Positions 22,901-31,837 are shown, counted from the stretch's first letter. The stretch: 64,000 nt of DNA from Pinus tabuliformis (GCA_031772625.1 CM062815.1:115514989-115578988), one strand, 5' to 3'. Notes: a model not told the origin generated them from the letters alone. Made by a program: numbers and translations.

Positions 22901-24019
22901 TATATTTTTGGTGTTACAATCATTTAAAGAAGAAAACATGGCTTGGTTTTTGGCCATGTGACAAGAGGCTCCAGAATCAATGAGCCACTCATGAGAATGA
23001 GAAGAAGAAGAAGATACATTTAATGCATAACCAGACTGAGATGATTGACAATGACATGCAGAAAGTGCCATTCCGGAAGTTGAAGTTGAAGTAGGCTCCA
23101 CATGGATGTTATGTTTCTTCATTGCGGCTTCCAAGGCTTCCATCTTCTTAAAGCATTTAGATTCTAAGTGGCCGTCTCGATTACAAAAGTTACAATGTCT
23201 ATCAGTCTTCTTCCATTTGTTTTTATTGGTCTTATCATTTGGCTGAAATGATCTTTCATTTTGAGGCTGAGATGGTTTAGGACCATTCTTTTGAGGATAT
23301 GACTTCTTAGGATTCTTTGAATTTGGTTGCTGCTGGGCGGCTAACGCTTTCGTGGAAGAGTTTCCAAGATTAAGAAGACCAAGGTGTAAGAGTTTTTCTT
23401 GTTCTCTTATTAAGGAATCACAAAAGGAGTCAAAGGAAGGGGCCTTGTAGTCTTGTCCTTGACAAATGAAAGCTTCCCTTGTAGAATGGAAAGTGGAAAC
23501 AAATACAGAGTAGGCTGGTCCCAACTTAGTAAGGATGGAATAAATAAGGTTACCATCTTCTTTCTTAACTTTAACACCTTCCAAGAGATATCTAAGGGTC
23601 TTGAATTTGGACAAGAAATCTTCAATGCAAGAAAAATTATTAGGATCCAAAGTAAGCAGCTCATTTTCAAGTTGATGGGCTCTAATTTCATTTTTAATCC
23701 CAAAAACTTTAGCAAGTTTTTCTAATGCTTCATGAGGAGTCTCAAGTTCTGCAATGTGGAATCTAAGATCAGGAGAAATAGACATCCCTATCAAACCACG
23801 TGCTTGATCTTGTCTATTTTCCCATTTTGCCGCCTTGTCTTCATCTTTTGGTTTCTTCTCTTGGTCTGTGGCTATTCTGAAGAGACCTTTACTTCTAAGT
23901 AAATCTTCGATGTAGGCTACCCATTGGAAGTAGTTAGTGCTGTCAAGAATGACTTGGCATGGACTTTCCATTTTTTTTTTAAAAACTGAAGCTGAAGATG
24001 CTGAAAGTAAGTGTTCCAA
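19928..24019 (-). CDS. Copia gag-pol polyprotein
   Basis: A single 1,363-residue frame, the usual length for plant copia gag-pol. Approximate residue positions are: UBN2-type gag 17-240; zinc knuckle CNFCNRDGHLESKC 276-290; aspartic protease active site WLIDSGASCHM 342; GAG-pre-integrase HERFGHLNY 478; integrase catalytic core with HSDLCGP 543, TDNGGEY 608 and QNGVAERKNR 640; reverse transcriptase from 870 with YVDDL near 1046; RNase H with DSDWAGD 1211, SSAEAEY and CDNQSAI, ending near 1340. All parts are in the copia order PR-IN-RT-RH. The frame is continuous, so the element looks potentially whole; expression cannot be judged from sequence. Confidence 0.95.
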   Translation of the reverse strand: MEHLLSASSASVFKKKMESPCQVILDSTNYFQWVAYIEDLLRSKGLFRIATDQEKKPKDEDKAAKWENRQDQARGLIGMSISPDLRFHIAELETPHEALEKLAKVFGIKNEIRAHQLENELLTLDPNNFSCIEDFLSKFKTLRYLLEGVKVKKEDGNLIYSILTKLGPAYSVFVSTFHSTREAFICQGQDYKAPSFDSFCDSLIREQEKLLHLGLLNLGNSSTKALAAQQQPNSKNPKKSYPQKNGPKPSQPQNERSFQPNDKTNKNKWKKTDRHCNFCNRDGHLESKCFKKMEALEAAMKKHNIHVEPTSTSTSGMALSACHCQSSQSGYALNVSSSSSHSHEWLIDSGASCHMAKNQAMFSSLNDCNTKNIYIGDDRSLNVVGTGTVHLDNGQFNDVLCVPTLSCNLLSVYQITHSGEGKIVEFSPHDVVIKDLKYPKQILATGLADDSKRLYKFHNFGSSNLPSVFVAHNDEVSKLWHERFGHLNYRSLQHLCKENMVTGLPMVSYRDGVCSGCVLGKHHRDSFDKRASWHASAPLQLVHSDLCGPLPVASFSGCKYFLTFIDDFSRRTWVYFLKLKSEVFNTFLAFKAFVEKQSGHQILKLRTDNGGEYVKNTFINFCTENGIQMQHTVPYTPQQNGVAERKNRSLKEMANCMLQSKGLSLSFWAEAINCANYIINRTPTKVLENITPEEAWSSIKPDVSHFRVFGSEAWAHIPDEKHKALEPKSERCTFVGYSEDVKGYRLLPFKSKNVIIRRDVKFDENKSACEPSPADVPPLPISSTFENISSSDDESEDDNPPPPSQDPQLPRWVRATRDAAGDLAGDPTDQRRTRSQFERASSLLAQAPVNHDPDTFAEASGHPHWEAAMNEEYHSLMTNDTWDLVPLPKGRKLVRCKWVYRTKYGPDGKVDKHKARLVAKGFSQVEGIDYTETFSPVAKMNSIRLVLSLAASLKWEVHQMDVKSAFLHGDLQEEIYMEQPIGFIQTDSSLVCRLKKSLYGLKQAPRAWYAKMDSFLLESGFSRCHSDNTVYTKKVGNSLIILVLYVDDLILTGSDPNLINHVKSSLKKKFEMTDLGHLHYFLGLQVLQSQEGIFLSQSKYACDILRHFHMEDCKPAPSPFQSGVKLSVSCTSPEVDATLYRQLVGKLLYLTHTRPDLSFAVGLVARFMQNPRESHWKAAKRILRYVRGTVQFGIHYSAKAAPLLVGFTDSDWAGDPDDRKSTAGYVFTLGSGPITWACKKQAAISLSSAEAEYRGAVEASKEALWLRQILSEFGFEQQHPTTLWCDNQSAIQLCKDPVQHQRSKHIELHMHFIRKLIHDHVLEVQYCPTDDQVADIFTKALTEAKFTKLRYMLGVQEVVTKGG

Positions 24020-24898
24020 TGGATAGATCTCGAAAAAATAGGCGGTTTTAAAAAAAACGGCTCTGAAAAAGGCTTCCGAATGAAGAAGTTATGGCTTTTT
24101 GAAAAAAAATTGTTGACGTTGCCGGCAAAGTGCGCGAATGTGCGGGAATGAAAAAAATCCGCCCCCACAAAATGGAGACTTGAACCCAAGACCTCTACTC
24201 TCTTAAAATAGCTTTGAACCAATTGATCTATACAAAAAATTTGAGAGAGAGAGAGAGAGGGGGGGGGCCTTGGTTTGCGTGCTTGCCTTGAGAAAGCTCT
24301 TTTTCCCTACAAAACACAAAACACAAAACCCAACACGAATATGCAAAGAAAAACGAACCTTGCGGCTCGAAGTTAGCTTTAGCCACAAAACTAGAAATTT
24401 AAAAAAAATCTCAAAGTTAGCTTTAGCCGAAATACTAAATATTTTTCTCAATGTTTCTGATTTTCCGAGATCACACTAAGGTGCAGGGAAAAGAGCATAC
24501 GCATGAGAAAAATCCTTCCTTTCTGTTTCTGATTTGCCCAGATCGCACAGAGTCGCAGGGAAAAGAGCATACGCAGAAATGAAAGGTATAGATCCGGTTA
24601 AAAAAAAAGGCTAAATAAACTGAGACCGAAATAAGCAGAGAGAAAATAACAGTAAACTGCAAAAAACACTGTATACCTCCCGATCTGAAAAATGACGCAG
24701 CTAGGGCTACCGGAAACCTTTTCGCGTGAAACGAAAGGGGTTCCTCACTGGAACAGATGCTCCGAACGCAACAGAGCAGTCCTCTCGGCCCAAAAGCAGT
24801 CAGAAACAGCAGATCTAGGAAACGACAGCCGCATGCAGTTCTACCGGCTTCAGATTTGGATCACCAACGGACGCGGCCCTCAAATAGCTCTGATACCA
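24020..24898 (-). other. Young copia leader and primer site
   Basis: Untranslated leader between gag and the 5' LTR. It contains a (GA)n/(G)n tract at about 24243-24268 and a duplicated segment (TTTCTGATTTTCCGAGATC near 24446 and TTTCTGATTTGCCCAGATC near 24520, each followed by AGGGAAAAGAGCATACGCA). The tRNA-iMet primer site abuts the LTR. Confidence 0.8.
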
Positions 24899-25358
24899 TG
24901 TAGGAATTTACAGGGTAAGTTCCTCAGAAAGAATACCAAAAGGACACCGCTCACAACCAGATCTCAAATCAATACACCAGTATTTTTGACGTGGTTAAAA
25001 CCCTCAAAGTGCAAGGAGGGAAACAGTCCACGGCCTGTCCCAACGTGGGTACTACAGGCAATTTATTAATCAAAGAATGAAAATTTACATAAGCTTCTCT
25101 CATGCACAGATTACCCGAACAATGACCCTCCATGCGCTTTAAATAGAACTCATGGACCAATCGGGTGTCAAGCCACGGATCAAGTGTCGGTAATACCGAG
25201 GTGAGAGTGAACCGTCAGATCACTACATATCGTGACCGTCGGATTGTAAGTTACAAAATGTACAACGGTAAAGAAACACACTTTACCTAACTCTAACCTA
25301 ACTCTATACTAGACCAAGTTGAACTTAACTATATCCTATGTGTCGGAATATCCTAACA
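24899..25358 (-). repeat. Young copia, 5' LTR
   Basis: 460 bp, TGTAGG...CTAACA, followed by target duplication TTAAC. Confidence 0.97.
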
Positions 25359-25732
25359 TTAACACCATCAGAAGTTCCTTGAGATCAGCAAAAGACCCTG
25401 TAGACCCCAAGGATATGAAGGGTGTTTATGTCATCCCATGCTCCTGTGGAACTTCATACATTGGTGAAACTGGTCGTTCTATTAATCAAAGGATTAAGGA
25501 ACACGCTGCCGATATTAAGCATGGAAGGACCTGCTCTTCGGCCTTAGCAGAGCATGCTGAGAAAACCAAGCATCAGATATGCATTGAAGAGGCTAAGGTC
25601 ATTGCTAAGATTTCTCAATTTCATCACTGTAAATTTAGGGAAGCCATTGAAATTGAGAGGAGGCCAAGTAATCTTAATAGAGACGACGGTTGGAAAATCA
25701 GCAGTTGTTGGATTCCAACCCTTTCCTCTTAG
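25359..25732 (+). CDS. GIY-YIG endonuclease domain of the Penelope-like element (partial)
   Basis: Right of the copia LTR the plus strand encodes GVYVIPCSCG (from 25421) and YIGETGR (from 25457), the GIY-YIG nuclease core. RIKEH, SALAEH, the acidic catalytic-type segment KFREAIEIE and the C-terminal NRDDGWKIS follow, a set characteristic of PLE endonucleases with their Cys/His cluster between the GIY and YIG parts. This nuclease nicks target DNA during PLE insertion. The element's upstream domain lies left of the copia insertion at 19387. A plant cellular GIY-YIG enzyme (SLX1, MutS-associated) is unlikely because the flanking words are PLE-specific. Confidence 0.9.
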
Positions 25733-26567
25733 TTCCTTCCCTTTCTTGTCTCTTTTTTCGATTTCTCTTCCCTGAGGTTTTTTTTTTTTCCAAGAGCAAA
25801 GGAAATGAAAATTAATTAAGAATAAAAATCCTTAATTCATTTATTTATTTATCTTTTTATTTTTATAATTTTAATTAGTTTATAAAAGTACATTTATATC
25901 TACTATCTACGAAACAAAAAATAGACAACTAAAATCTAGGATCAAAAAATAATTAGAATACATTCAAATTTAATTCATAATTATTCAAAAAATTATATAT
26001 ATATATATACAAATTTCATTTATACCTAGATAACTAGACCAAGATAATTAATTTATAAATAAATAGTATATCTATTTGACTTAAATAATTTAATATTATT
26101 CAAGTAAACACTAAAAAAAAAAAAAAACTTATAAAGATCATATTGGTTATTCCTATAATTATAAACATATAATTGAAAATAAGCTTAGGACATAAACATG
26201 TTTCATTTATACCAAGATAATTAATTTATAACTAAATAATATATCTATTTAATATTATTTATTGAATATTACTATTTTTCACATTTAATTCATTAATTCA
26301 TTTGACTTTAAAAAAAAAATGACTTATAAGCGTCAAGTTGGTGTTTATAGGTTTATAATTATACACCAAATTTGATTTATTAATTTATTATTATTTATTA
26401 ACAAATAATAATAATTTGTCCCTTATCCCTATCTAGTAAAAAATAGTCATTTTTTAGTTGTTTCCACTATATTCGTTAAAAAATAGCCAATTTTTAGTTG
26501 TTTCCCCTATAGCTGCTACATGATCCTGACTCCTTATTTAACTTGAAGCTATGATTTGATTGTTCAT
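25733..26567. other. Penelope-like element 3' untranslated region
   Basis: Very AT-rich, with homopolymer runs and a short (TA)n at about 25993-26011. Contains no coding sequence. Confidence 0.5.
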
Positions 26568-26616
26568 CTTGTCCTGATGATGAACCACACTGGTTGGTTC
26601 GAAACGCGTTGGCCTC
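26568..26616 (+). ncRNA. Hammerhead-ribozyme-like motif at the end of the Penelope-like element
   Basis: The core word CTGATGA is at 26573-26579. A stem II follows, GAACC (26581-26585) pairing with GGTTC (26595-26599), and then GAAAC at 26600-26604. A two-base loop and GTT (26607-26609) form the minimal stem III and cleavage triplet seen in PLE and newt/schistosome-type hammerheads. Stem I is weak (about three pairs visible), and one T at 26580 is unpaired before stem II, as is common in PLE versions. PLEs are known to carry such motifs in their terminal repeats. Self-cleavage activity is not shown by the sequence. Confidence 0.75.
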
Positions 26617-26650
26617 ATTCTACCAATGTGATTTCTTCCGAAAATGTCTT

Positions 26651-27130
26651 CAAATAATCAAAAAACACATTATAAATTCTTAAAAAGAAGAATCTATAGT
26701 ATTTTATTTATTTATTGAAAAATAAATGTAAAAATATTTTTAATTATTTTTTCAAATTTTTTAATTTTATAAAATTAGAAACCTTATATATTTTTTAGTA
26801 TCTAAATTTATTTCTATGAAAATAAATTATTAGTGTGAAAAACCATGCATAGGTCAGTGAGCATGTACTTTAACTAATTGTATTTTAGAATTGTATTTTT
26901 TTCTTTTTTTGGGAAACTCATCAAAATTAAATTTTTTTGGGCTATTTTTGTTAGTAGTATGCAAAGACTATTATTCACTATCTTTCACATATACAACAAC
27001 CCATTGGCAACTAATGCTATGCACTTATTGTGGTGGCAGGTTGCTCCTTCATATGAGATTTGATAGCGAGGAGGTGCTCCCTTTGTAAGTTCTAGATGAC
27101 CATTTGATAATGGGTGATATTAGGTGATTA
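26651..27130. other. AT-rich DNA without recognised features
   Basis: No coding, repeat or terminal signals recognised. The short open frames here have no domain. Confidence 0.5.
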
Positions 27131-27400
27131 ACCCATGAGGTGTAGATCAATTGGTTTACACGGGGTTTAGTCCCAACCAGGTTGAAATTTTATGGTGAGA
27201 GGTTGAGGATGGAAGTCACTTTCGGAGAATTAATTCCCAAAGGGTGTCCAAGCTTGCCAAAGCCTCACATCATCATGGTGATAAGCATCCCGTTGTGGAT
27301 GGATCGGTCTTCTTCCATCCAATAAATGGGTGGATTGATATTCTTCCATCTAATAAATGGGCTAGCTCCAACCCAGGCTAAACCTAGCTACCAAAAAAAT
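27131..27400 (+). mobile_element. tRNA-derived SINE-like copy 1
   Basis: It shows an A-box-like word TAGATCAATTGG (27143-27154) and, about 30 bp on, a B-box-like GGTTGAAATT (27180-27189), then a body of about 200 bp ending in A7 (27393-27399). A diverged second copy lies at 27686-27882. The pol III boxes, size and A tail suggest a SINE; its family is not identified. Confidence 0.55.
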
Positions 27401-27474
27401 ATGGTTGGTTGAATCATATGGATTCGAGTGTAATAGTAGTTGGAGTAATTTGATATTGGTTGTCATGAAAAGCT

Positions 27475-27641
27475 AGGATACTTGCAATTTATGAGCACTT
27501 GGTGGTCCCGACACCTACCCTTGGGGGAAGTAAATTGCATATTTAAGCCACTGTAAAAAGGATACTTGCAATTTATCAGCACCTAGTGGTCCCGACACCT
27601 ACCCCTTGGGGGAGTAAATTGCATATTTAAGCCACAGTAAA
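27475..27641. repeat. 84-bp tandem duplication
   Basis: Copies at 27475-27558 and 27559-27641 share AGGATACTTGCAATTTAT, GGTCCCGACACCTACCC and AAATTGCATATTTAAGCCAC with a few differences. Confidence 0.9.
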
Positions 27642-27685
27642 AATCGATCAAAGTTATTGTAAGGAAACATGTAATTTAAATTTAT

Positions 27686-27882
27686 CATGAAGACTAAACT
27701 TGTTGGTTCGAGTGGGGTTTAGATCACACCATATTTTAGTTCAAATTTTATGGTACTAGTTGAGGATGGAAGCCATTTTTTGGGGAATTAAATTATCCCA
27801 AGGGCATCCAAGTTCAATGGAGCTTCACACAATCCTAGTTGTGCCAAGAGGATCTCTCTAACCCAATATGGAAGAGATGTTG
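27686..27882 (+). mobile_element. tRNA-derived SINE-like copy 2
   Basis: Shares with copy 1 the segments GGGGTTTAG, AAATTTTATGGT, GTTGAGGATGGAAG, GGGGAATTAA and the following CATCCAAG. Its B-box-like word is AGTTCAAATT. It is clearly diverged from copy 1, so both are old or from different subfamilies. Confidence 0.5.
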
Positions 27883-28290
27883 TAATGTTATGTTATGTAA
27901 ACATTTTGACACATTTAAATTACATAAATAATAATAATAATAATAATAGACTAAAATATTTGGACTCAGTCAAATTAGATAAAAATAATAATAATATAAT
28001 AATAATAACTACAATTATTAATAATTAAACCAGCCTAGATCTATTTGAAATCTGGATCTATCAAGCTCCCAAACAGATCAAATCTTATCCTATCATGTTA
28101 ACTAAGTACTTCCATCCAATAGACTAAGTGACCCTAACCTACGTTCAACAAAAAAATATTTTTATGTTTTCTTTCTCTGAGTTACCTCCTCATATGCAAA
28201 AGTAATAATGATAATACAATGATGTGTTAGCTCTTATGACATGCTTAGGTAATGTATATCCAGTTATCCTGTCTTTTGGTGAAGACAATA

Positions 28291-28620
28291 TTTGTAGTTT
28301 ATTTCCAAAGATCACTAACATATCATTATGTAATGTAAAGATTATTTGTCTCTACTCTGCTTTATGGCATATTTTAGTTTGAAATCAACCATTATCATTT
28401 TCACCTAAGCCAACCTACAACAAATCATTCTATGATGTAGAGTTTCTTTACAGTGTTTGTAGTTTATTTCCAAAGATCACTAACATATCATTATATAATG
28501 TAAATATTATTTGTCTCTATTCTGCTTTATGGCATATTTTAGTTTGAAATCAACCAGTATCATTCTTCACCTAAGCCAACCTACAACAAATCATTCTATG
28601 ATGTAGAGTTTCTTTACTTC
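28291..28620. repeat. 165-bp tandem duplication
   Basis: Copies at about 28291-28455 and 28456-28620 are nearly identical (TTTGTAGTTTATTTCCAAAG, GCTTTATGGCATATTTTAG, CATTCTATGATGTAGAGTT). They are non-coding; function unknown. Flanking 27883-28290 and 28621-29213 show only AT-rich DNA and short (AAT)n runs. Confidence 0.9.
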
Positions 28621-29213
28621 TCCTCTACTCTGGGTTAAACCGATTTTTAATTTAAAATCAACTAGTCATTCTTCTAATTTGTTTTAAGTTTAAAATTATA
28701 ACAAGATTTCCAAAGTAGGCCCTATTGCATGGTTGATTGTGTATAATTTATTTGAACAAAACTTACAATCAAGTACTTTTAATCTTTGACAGTTAATTTT
28801 AATCTTAACTTGATTGTTAATTTGATTATTGAAAAAATTTACTATAGAGAATAGATTTCAAAATATAAAATATGTTATCATTATTAATTATAAAGGAACA
28901 ATAAGGTTTAGGATTCAATAAGCCATTTCTATGTTAATGTTGTTTTGTTTTTTTATATATGTGAAAATTTTTAACATAATTATTATTGAAGGGAAATTTA
29001 TTAATCAAAACTTTATTTGTGAAGGTTAATTTATTACCAAAGTATCACTCTTGAAGGGCCAAAATTTAAACTTAATGTTCTTCGACGGGAAGTATAAAGA
29101 TCCAAAATGTCAGAAAATTTATGTTTGACAAGTAAAAAGGAATCCAAATTCCAATCCTGGTCGCAACTTTTCGTGGTCTTGCATACTTTCATGAAGCAGT
29201 TAACCTACATATT

Positions 29214-29457
29214 ATGAAATGAAATCCACAAGACTAAAAATAGTCTATGGGACCATCGGTTCCTATTTTTCCTTTTTCAATTCAATCTTTTTCTTATTCA
29301 AATTTGATGATGAGTTGGCCCAACCTTCCAACAATCCCCTCGCTGAGAAGACAATGGCAATGCACCGAGATATTAAAGCTAGCAATATACTCCTCTATGA
29401 GTTGGTCACATAGACTATTTTTAGTCTCGTGGACGTTAAAATATCATTTCATTTCAT
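29214..29457. repeat. Inverted repeat around a receptor-kinase fragment
   Basis: The left arm 29214-29254 (ATGAAATGAAAT plus CCACAAGACTAAAAATAGTC) is matched in reverse by the right arm 29404-29457. The right arm carries about 13 extra bases between its two blocks. The arms enclose about 150 bp that includes the HRDIKASNILL kinase piece. It resembles a small terminal-inverted-repeat element that carries a gene fragment, but a simple local inversion is possible. Confidence 0.6.
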
Positions 29458-29600
29458 TGCAGATTTTGGTCTAGCTAAACTTTGCCCAAATAATATTACT
29501 CATAATAGTACACATGTTGTTGGAACAATTGGTTATTTGGCTCCAGAATATTCCATGCACCCCATAAATATTTTGCTTCATTTCAAATCTAACAGAATTG
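29352..29600 (+). pseudogene. Receptor-like protein kinase fragment
   Basis: Two kinase pieces lie on the plus strand: the catalytic-loop motif HRDIKASNILL (about 29368-29400), and after an interruption [11 protein letters not shown]...[14 protein letters not shown] (about 29463-29550), with the DFG metal-binding motif and the [10 protein letters not shown] activation segment of plant RLKs. An intron-like TTGCAG stands just before the DFG piece, where plant RLK genes often have an intron. The rest of the kinase is missing on both sides, so it is a dead fragment. The wording is closest to the LRR-VIII/CRK-like group of membrane kinases; assignment to one subfamily is not possible. Confidence 0.8.
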
Positions 29601-29623
29601 AAAATACGTGGAGGCGCTCATAG

Positions 29624-30010
29624 AACCCCAAGGCCCTCTACCACATTGCAGCATGAAGGCCCATCTTCATCGTTCCCCACATACTTGAGCATCGATAGAT
29701 GCACCAGCTTGTTGCACAGAGGCAAAAGCATCTAATAGGAAGTCAGCTAGATCAACGGTTTGAGAGGCCCCAAGCCCCGTCGAAGTTTAATAGCAAGGTG
29801 GTCCTTGTTTGGATTGTACCAATACCACCAACACAAATCAACAACCCAAATTTGTTAAGGGAACCCTGCCCGGTTTTCAAAACTAGGGAGGGGTCTCCTC
29901 GAGGCCATGTGTCCTCTTTTCAAATTGTAAATTTTATTGCGTCAAAAACCTCAAATATATATTATTATGTGGAACTTTAATTAAAGAAAAAAGGTAGTTT
30001 TAATATTATA
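29624..30010. other. Stretch without recognised features
   Basis: Contains only an open frame (29699-29980) with no recognisable domain. Confidence 0.4.
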
Positions 30011-30023
30011 TATAATCTGTGGG

Positions 30024-30422
30024 GTGGCAGGAGGGGAAGGGATTCTCATTAATCCCGAAGGAATCATTGAAGATAGATATGCTTGGGGGCTTGGATGGAA
30101 GACAAACAATCAAGTTGAAGTGTATGGATTGTTTCTAGGCCTCACCTGGGCTCAAAAGAAAGGAATAAAAACCCTGCAGGTGCTGGGAGACTCCATGATT
30201 ATAATCCAACATATGAACTATGCCTCATCTGCAAAAAACACAATATTAAACCAAATTATCAAGAGATCCCAAGGGATGATCCCATCCTTCGATTCGGTGA
30301 CCTTCTTCCATATTCTAAGAGGAAATAATCAAGAAGCCGACAAACAAGCTAACCTTGCTTTCCAGTTGATAGAAGAAAGGAGTGTGGTGAATGATGTCGT
30401 GAGCACGACTAGGATCCCATAA
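30024..30422 (+). pseudogene. RNase H domain fragment (RVT_3 type, probably from a LINE)
   Basis: A 132-residue open frame with the RNase H pattern: WGLGWKTNNQVEVYGL with the second acidic residue E32, LGDSMIIIQ with D56, and RGNNQEADKQAN with D106. The first catalytic aspartate (normally in a DGA motif) lies before the preserved start and is not seen. The GDSMIIIQ and TNNQ wording is that of the RNase H at the C-terminus of plant LINE ORF2 proteins and of free-standing RVT_3 proteins. No RT precedes it. Its right-hand continuation is displaced to 41012 by element B. Confidence 0.7.
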
Positions 30423-31837
30423 GTTAGTTAATGACTTACAATTCCTGGATAGTGGAGTTTGAGCTAAGCCTTTCTTGGGTGATATCAAACCTTAGAATTA
30501 GGAAATTTGAGTATAAATTCATTGGGTTGACTCCTTGGTCTACCCTCCTGCCCCTTACCCCTCTCCCTCCCCTGCCTCTTCCCTCCCCCTCAATTTGATC
30601 CCCATCTCCCTTATTCATCTTTTATGTTCCAAACTTAAATAAACAGTGATATGCAAAGTAAAAACGATTTACAGCACATAAATTTTAAACAAACAACAAA
30701 TGCTCATAAAAACTCCAGAAGTAAGAACCAGCTGAGCCATTTTATTAATCAATGGAGCAAGTACAATAGTATGGGGGAATGAACCTGGGCTTGCCTCAAT
30801 GGCAAGTGTGACAGAACCCAAGTGATAATACAATGATCTCAAATGTTGGAAATGACTACTCCTCTAATGCTTTGCGCTACCCAGAAAATTGTACTGTTGG
30901 CTGGAAAGGGATTATAAGAAACTCCACCTCCGGTGCTCAGAAAATGCTACAAATTTAACCTCAAGCTCCTTAACCAAAACCCACAAAAACTCAGAAAGGC
31001 TTTGGCCTATCTCCGAACCAAAGTCAAACCCACAAAATGGTATGAATTCCCCAGCTAACTAGCAATTCACCCTATTATAAGAATTGGGATTTCAAGCCCA
31101 AATAACATCCAGAATATTCTGAAATTTTAACCACAAACTCCTCTCAAAAACCCAAAAAAACCCATGAAGGAATTTGGCTGGTTTAGACTTCTGAAATTCG
31201 ACCCCCTTGGAGCCCAACTTTAGCGGCAACTACAAAAATCGGCCTGCTGGAATCTATTTGTAAATCCTCCCGGAAATGGACCCAAAGCGCTAGGCTAACC
31301 TCTGCTATTAATACCCTAACTTCCCGGATGGGCTTCCGGCCTATGGCAACTACTCCGTAGCTCCATGAAATTGTTGGACTGGCCCTCTGCGTTGTCCCCA
31401 AGCCCAGTAATTCAAACTGCTGGGATGATTGCTCTGTTGGCTCCAAAACTCACAAGAAAGGTTGGCCCTTTACTACTCTCCCAATCCTCTAACTCTCCTG
31501 GCAAATGCTTGATCATTGATAGCTCCAAACTCCCCCCACATATTCTCTAGCTAGCCAGAAATGCGCACTCCCTATTGTGGTTGAATGGTAGTGCTGTAAC
31601 ACACTCCCTGGACCCCTGAAATACTTATGGAACTGCCTCTCTAGGGTGGTCATGGGTTGTCCCTCTAAGTAGAGGTTAAATCTTCCGCTTGAGAGATTCG
31701 TGGCTAAACAATCGGTTGACTCAGTTAAACAGTAGAACGAACAGTCAAGTGATTTTGTTTGCAATATGTAAGAATGAATCCCAAAATGAGAGTTGCTACC
31801 TCCTTATAACTCCTTGGGCCTCCCTTGCCTCATGTGG

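Larger units (their letters stand above)
19387..25358 (-). mobile_element. Young, whole-looking Ty1/copia retrotransposon
   Basis: The LTRs are 19387-19846 and 24899-25358, both exactly 460 bp (TGTAGG...CTAACA), and by eye they differ at one position. The target duplication is TTAAC (19382-19386 and 25359-25363). The primer site for tRNA-iMet lies beside the right LTR (minus-strand TGGTATCAGAGC, about 24886-24898). The polypurine tract AAGGGGGGA lies beside the left LTR (about 19847-19855). One open frame spans gag-pol. With an assumed conifer rate near 1e-9 per site per year, one change in 460 bp suggests about a million years or less. It looks whole and sits inside the Penelope-like element. 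Confidence 0.95.
17965..26650 (+). mobile_element. Penelope-like retroelement (Dryad-type), split by a younger copia
   Basis: The plus-strand element has a Penelope-class reverse transcriptase on the left (to about 19377) and a GIY-YIG endonuclease on the right (25359-25732). These are followed by an AT-rich tail and a hammerhead-ribozyme-like motif at 26568-26616, all diagnostic of canonical PLEs. A copia insertion (19387-25358) with target duplication TTAAC separates the two domains. The left end near 17965 starts inside the protein-coding part, so the 5' portion is missing. The right end is set only roughly, just past the ribozyme-like motif. GIY-YIG PLEs are abundant in animals, and among land plants they are known chiefly from conifers, where they are attributed to ancient transfer from arthropods. 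Confidence 0.85.

Noticed and set aside
24243-24268. (GA)n and poly-G run as an independent microsatellite
   Set aside because: It is short and lies in the leader of the young copia; recorded there.
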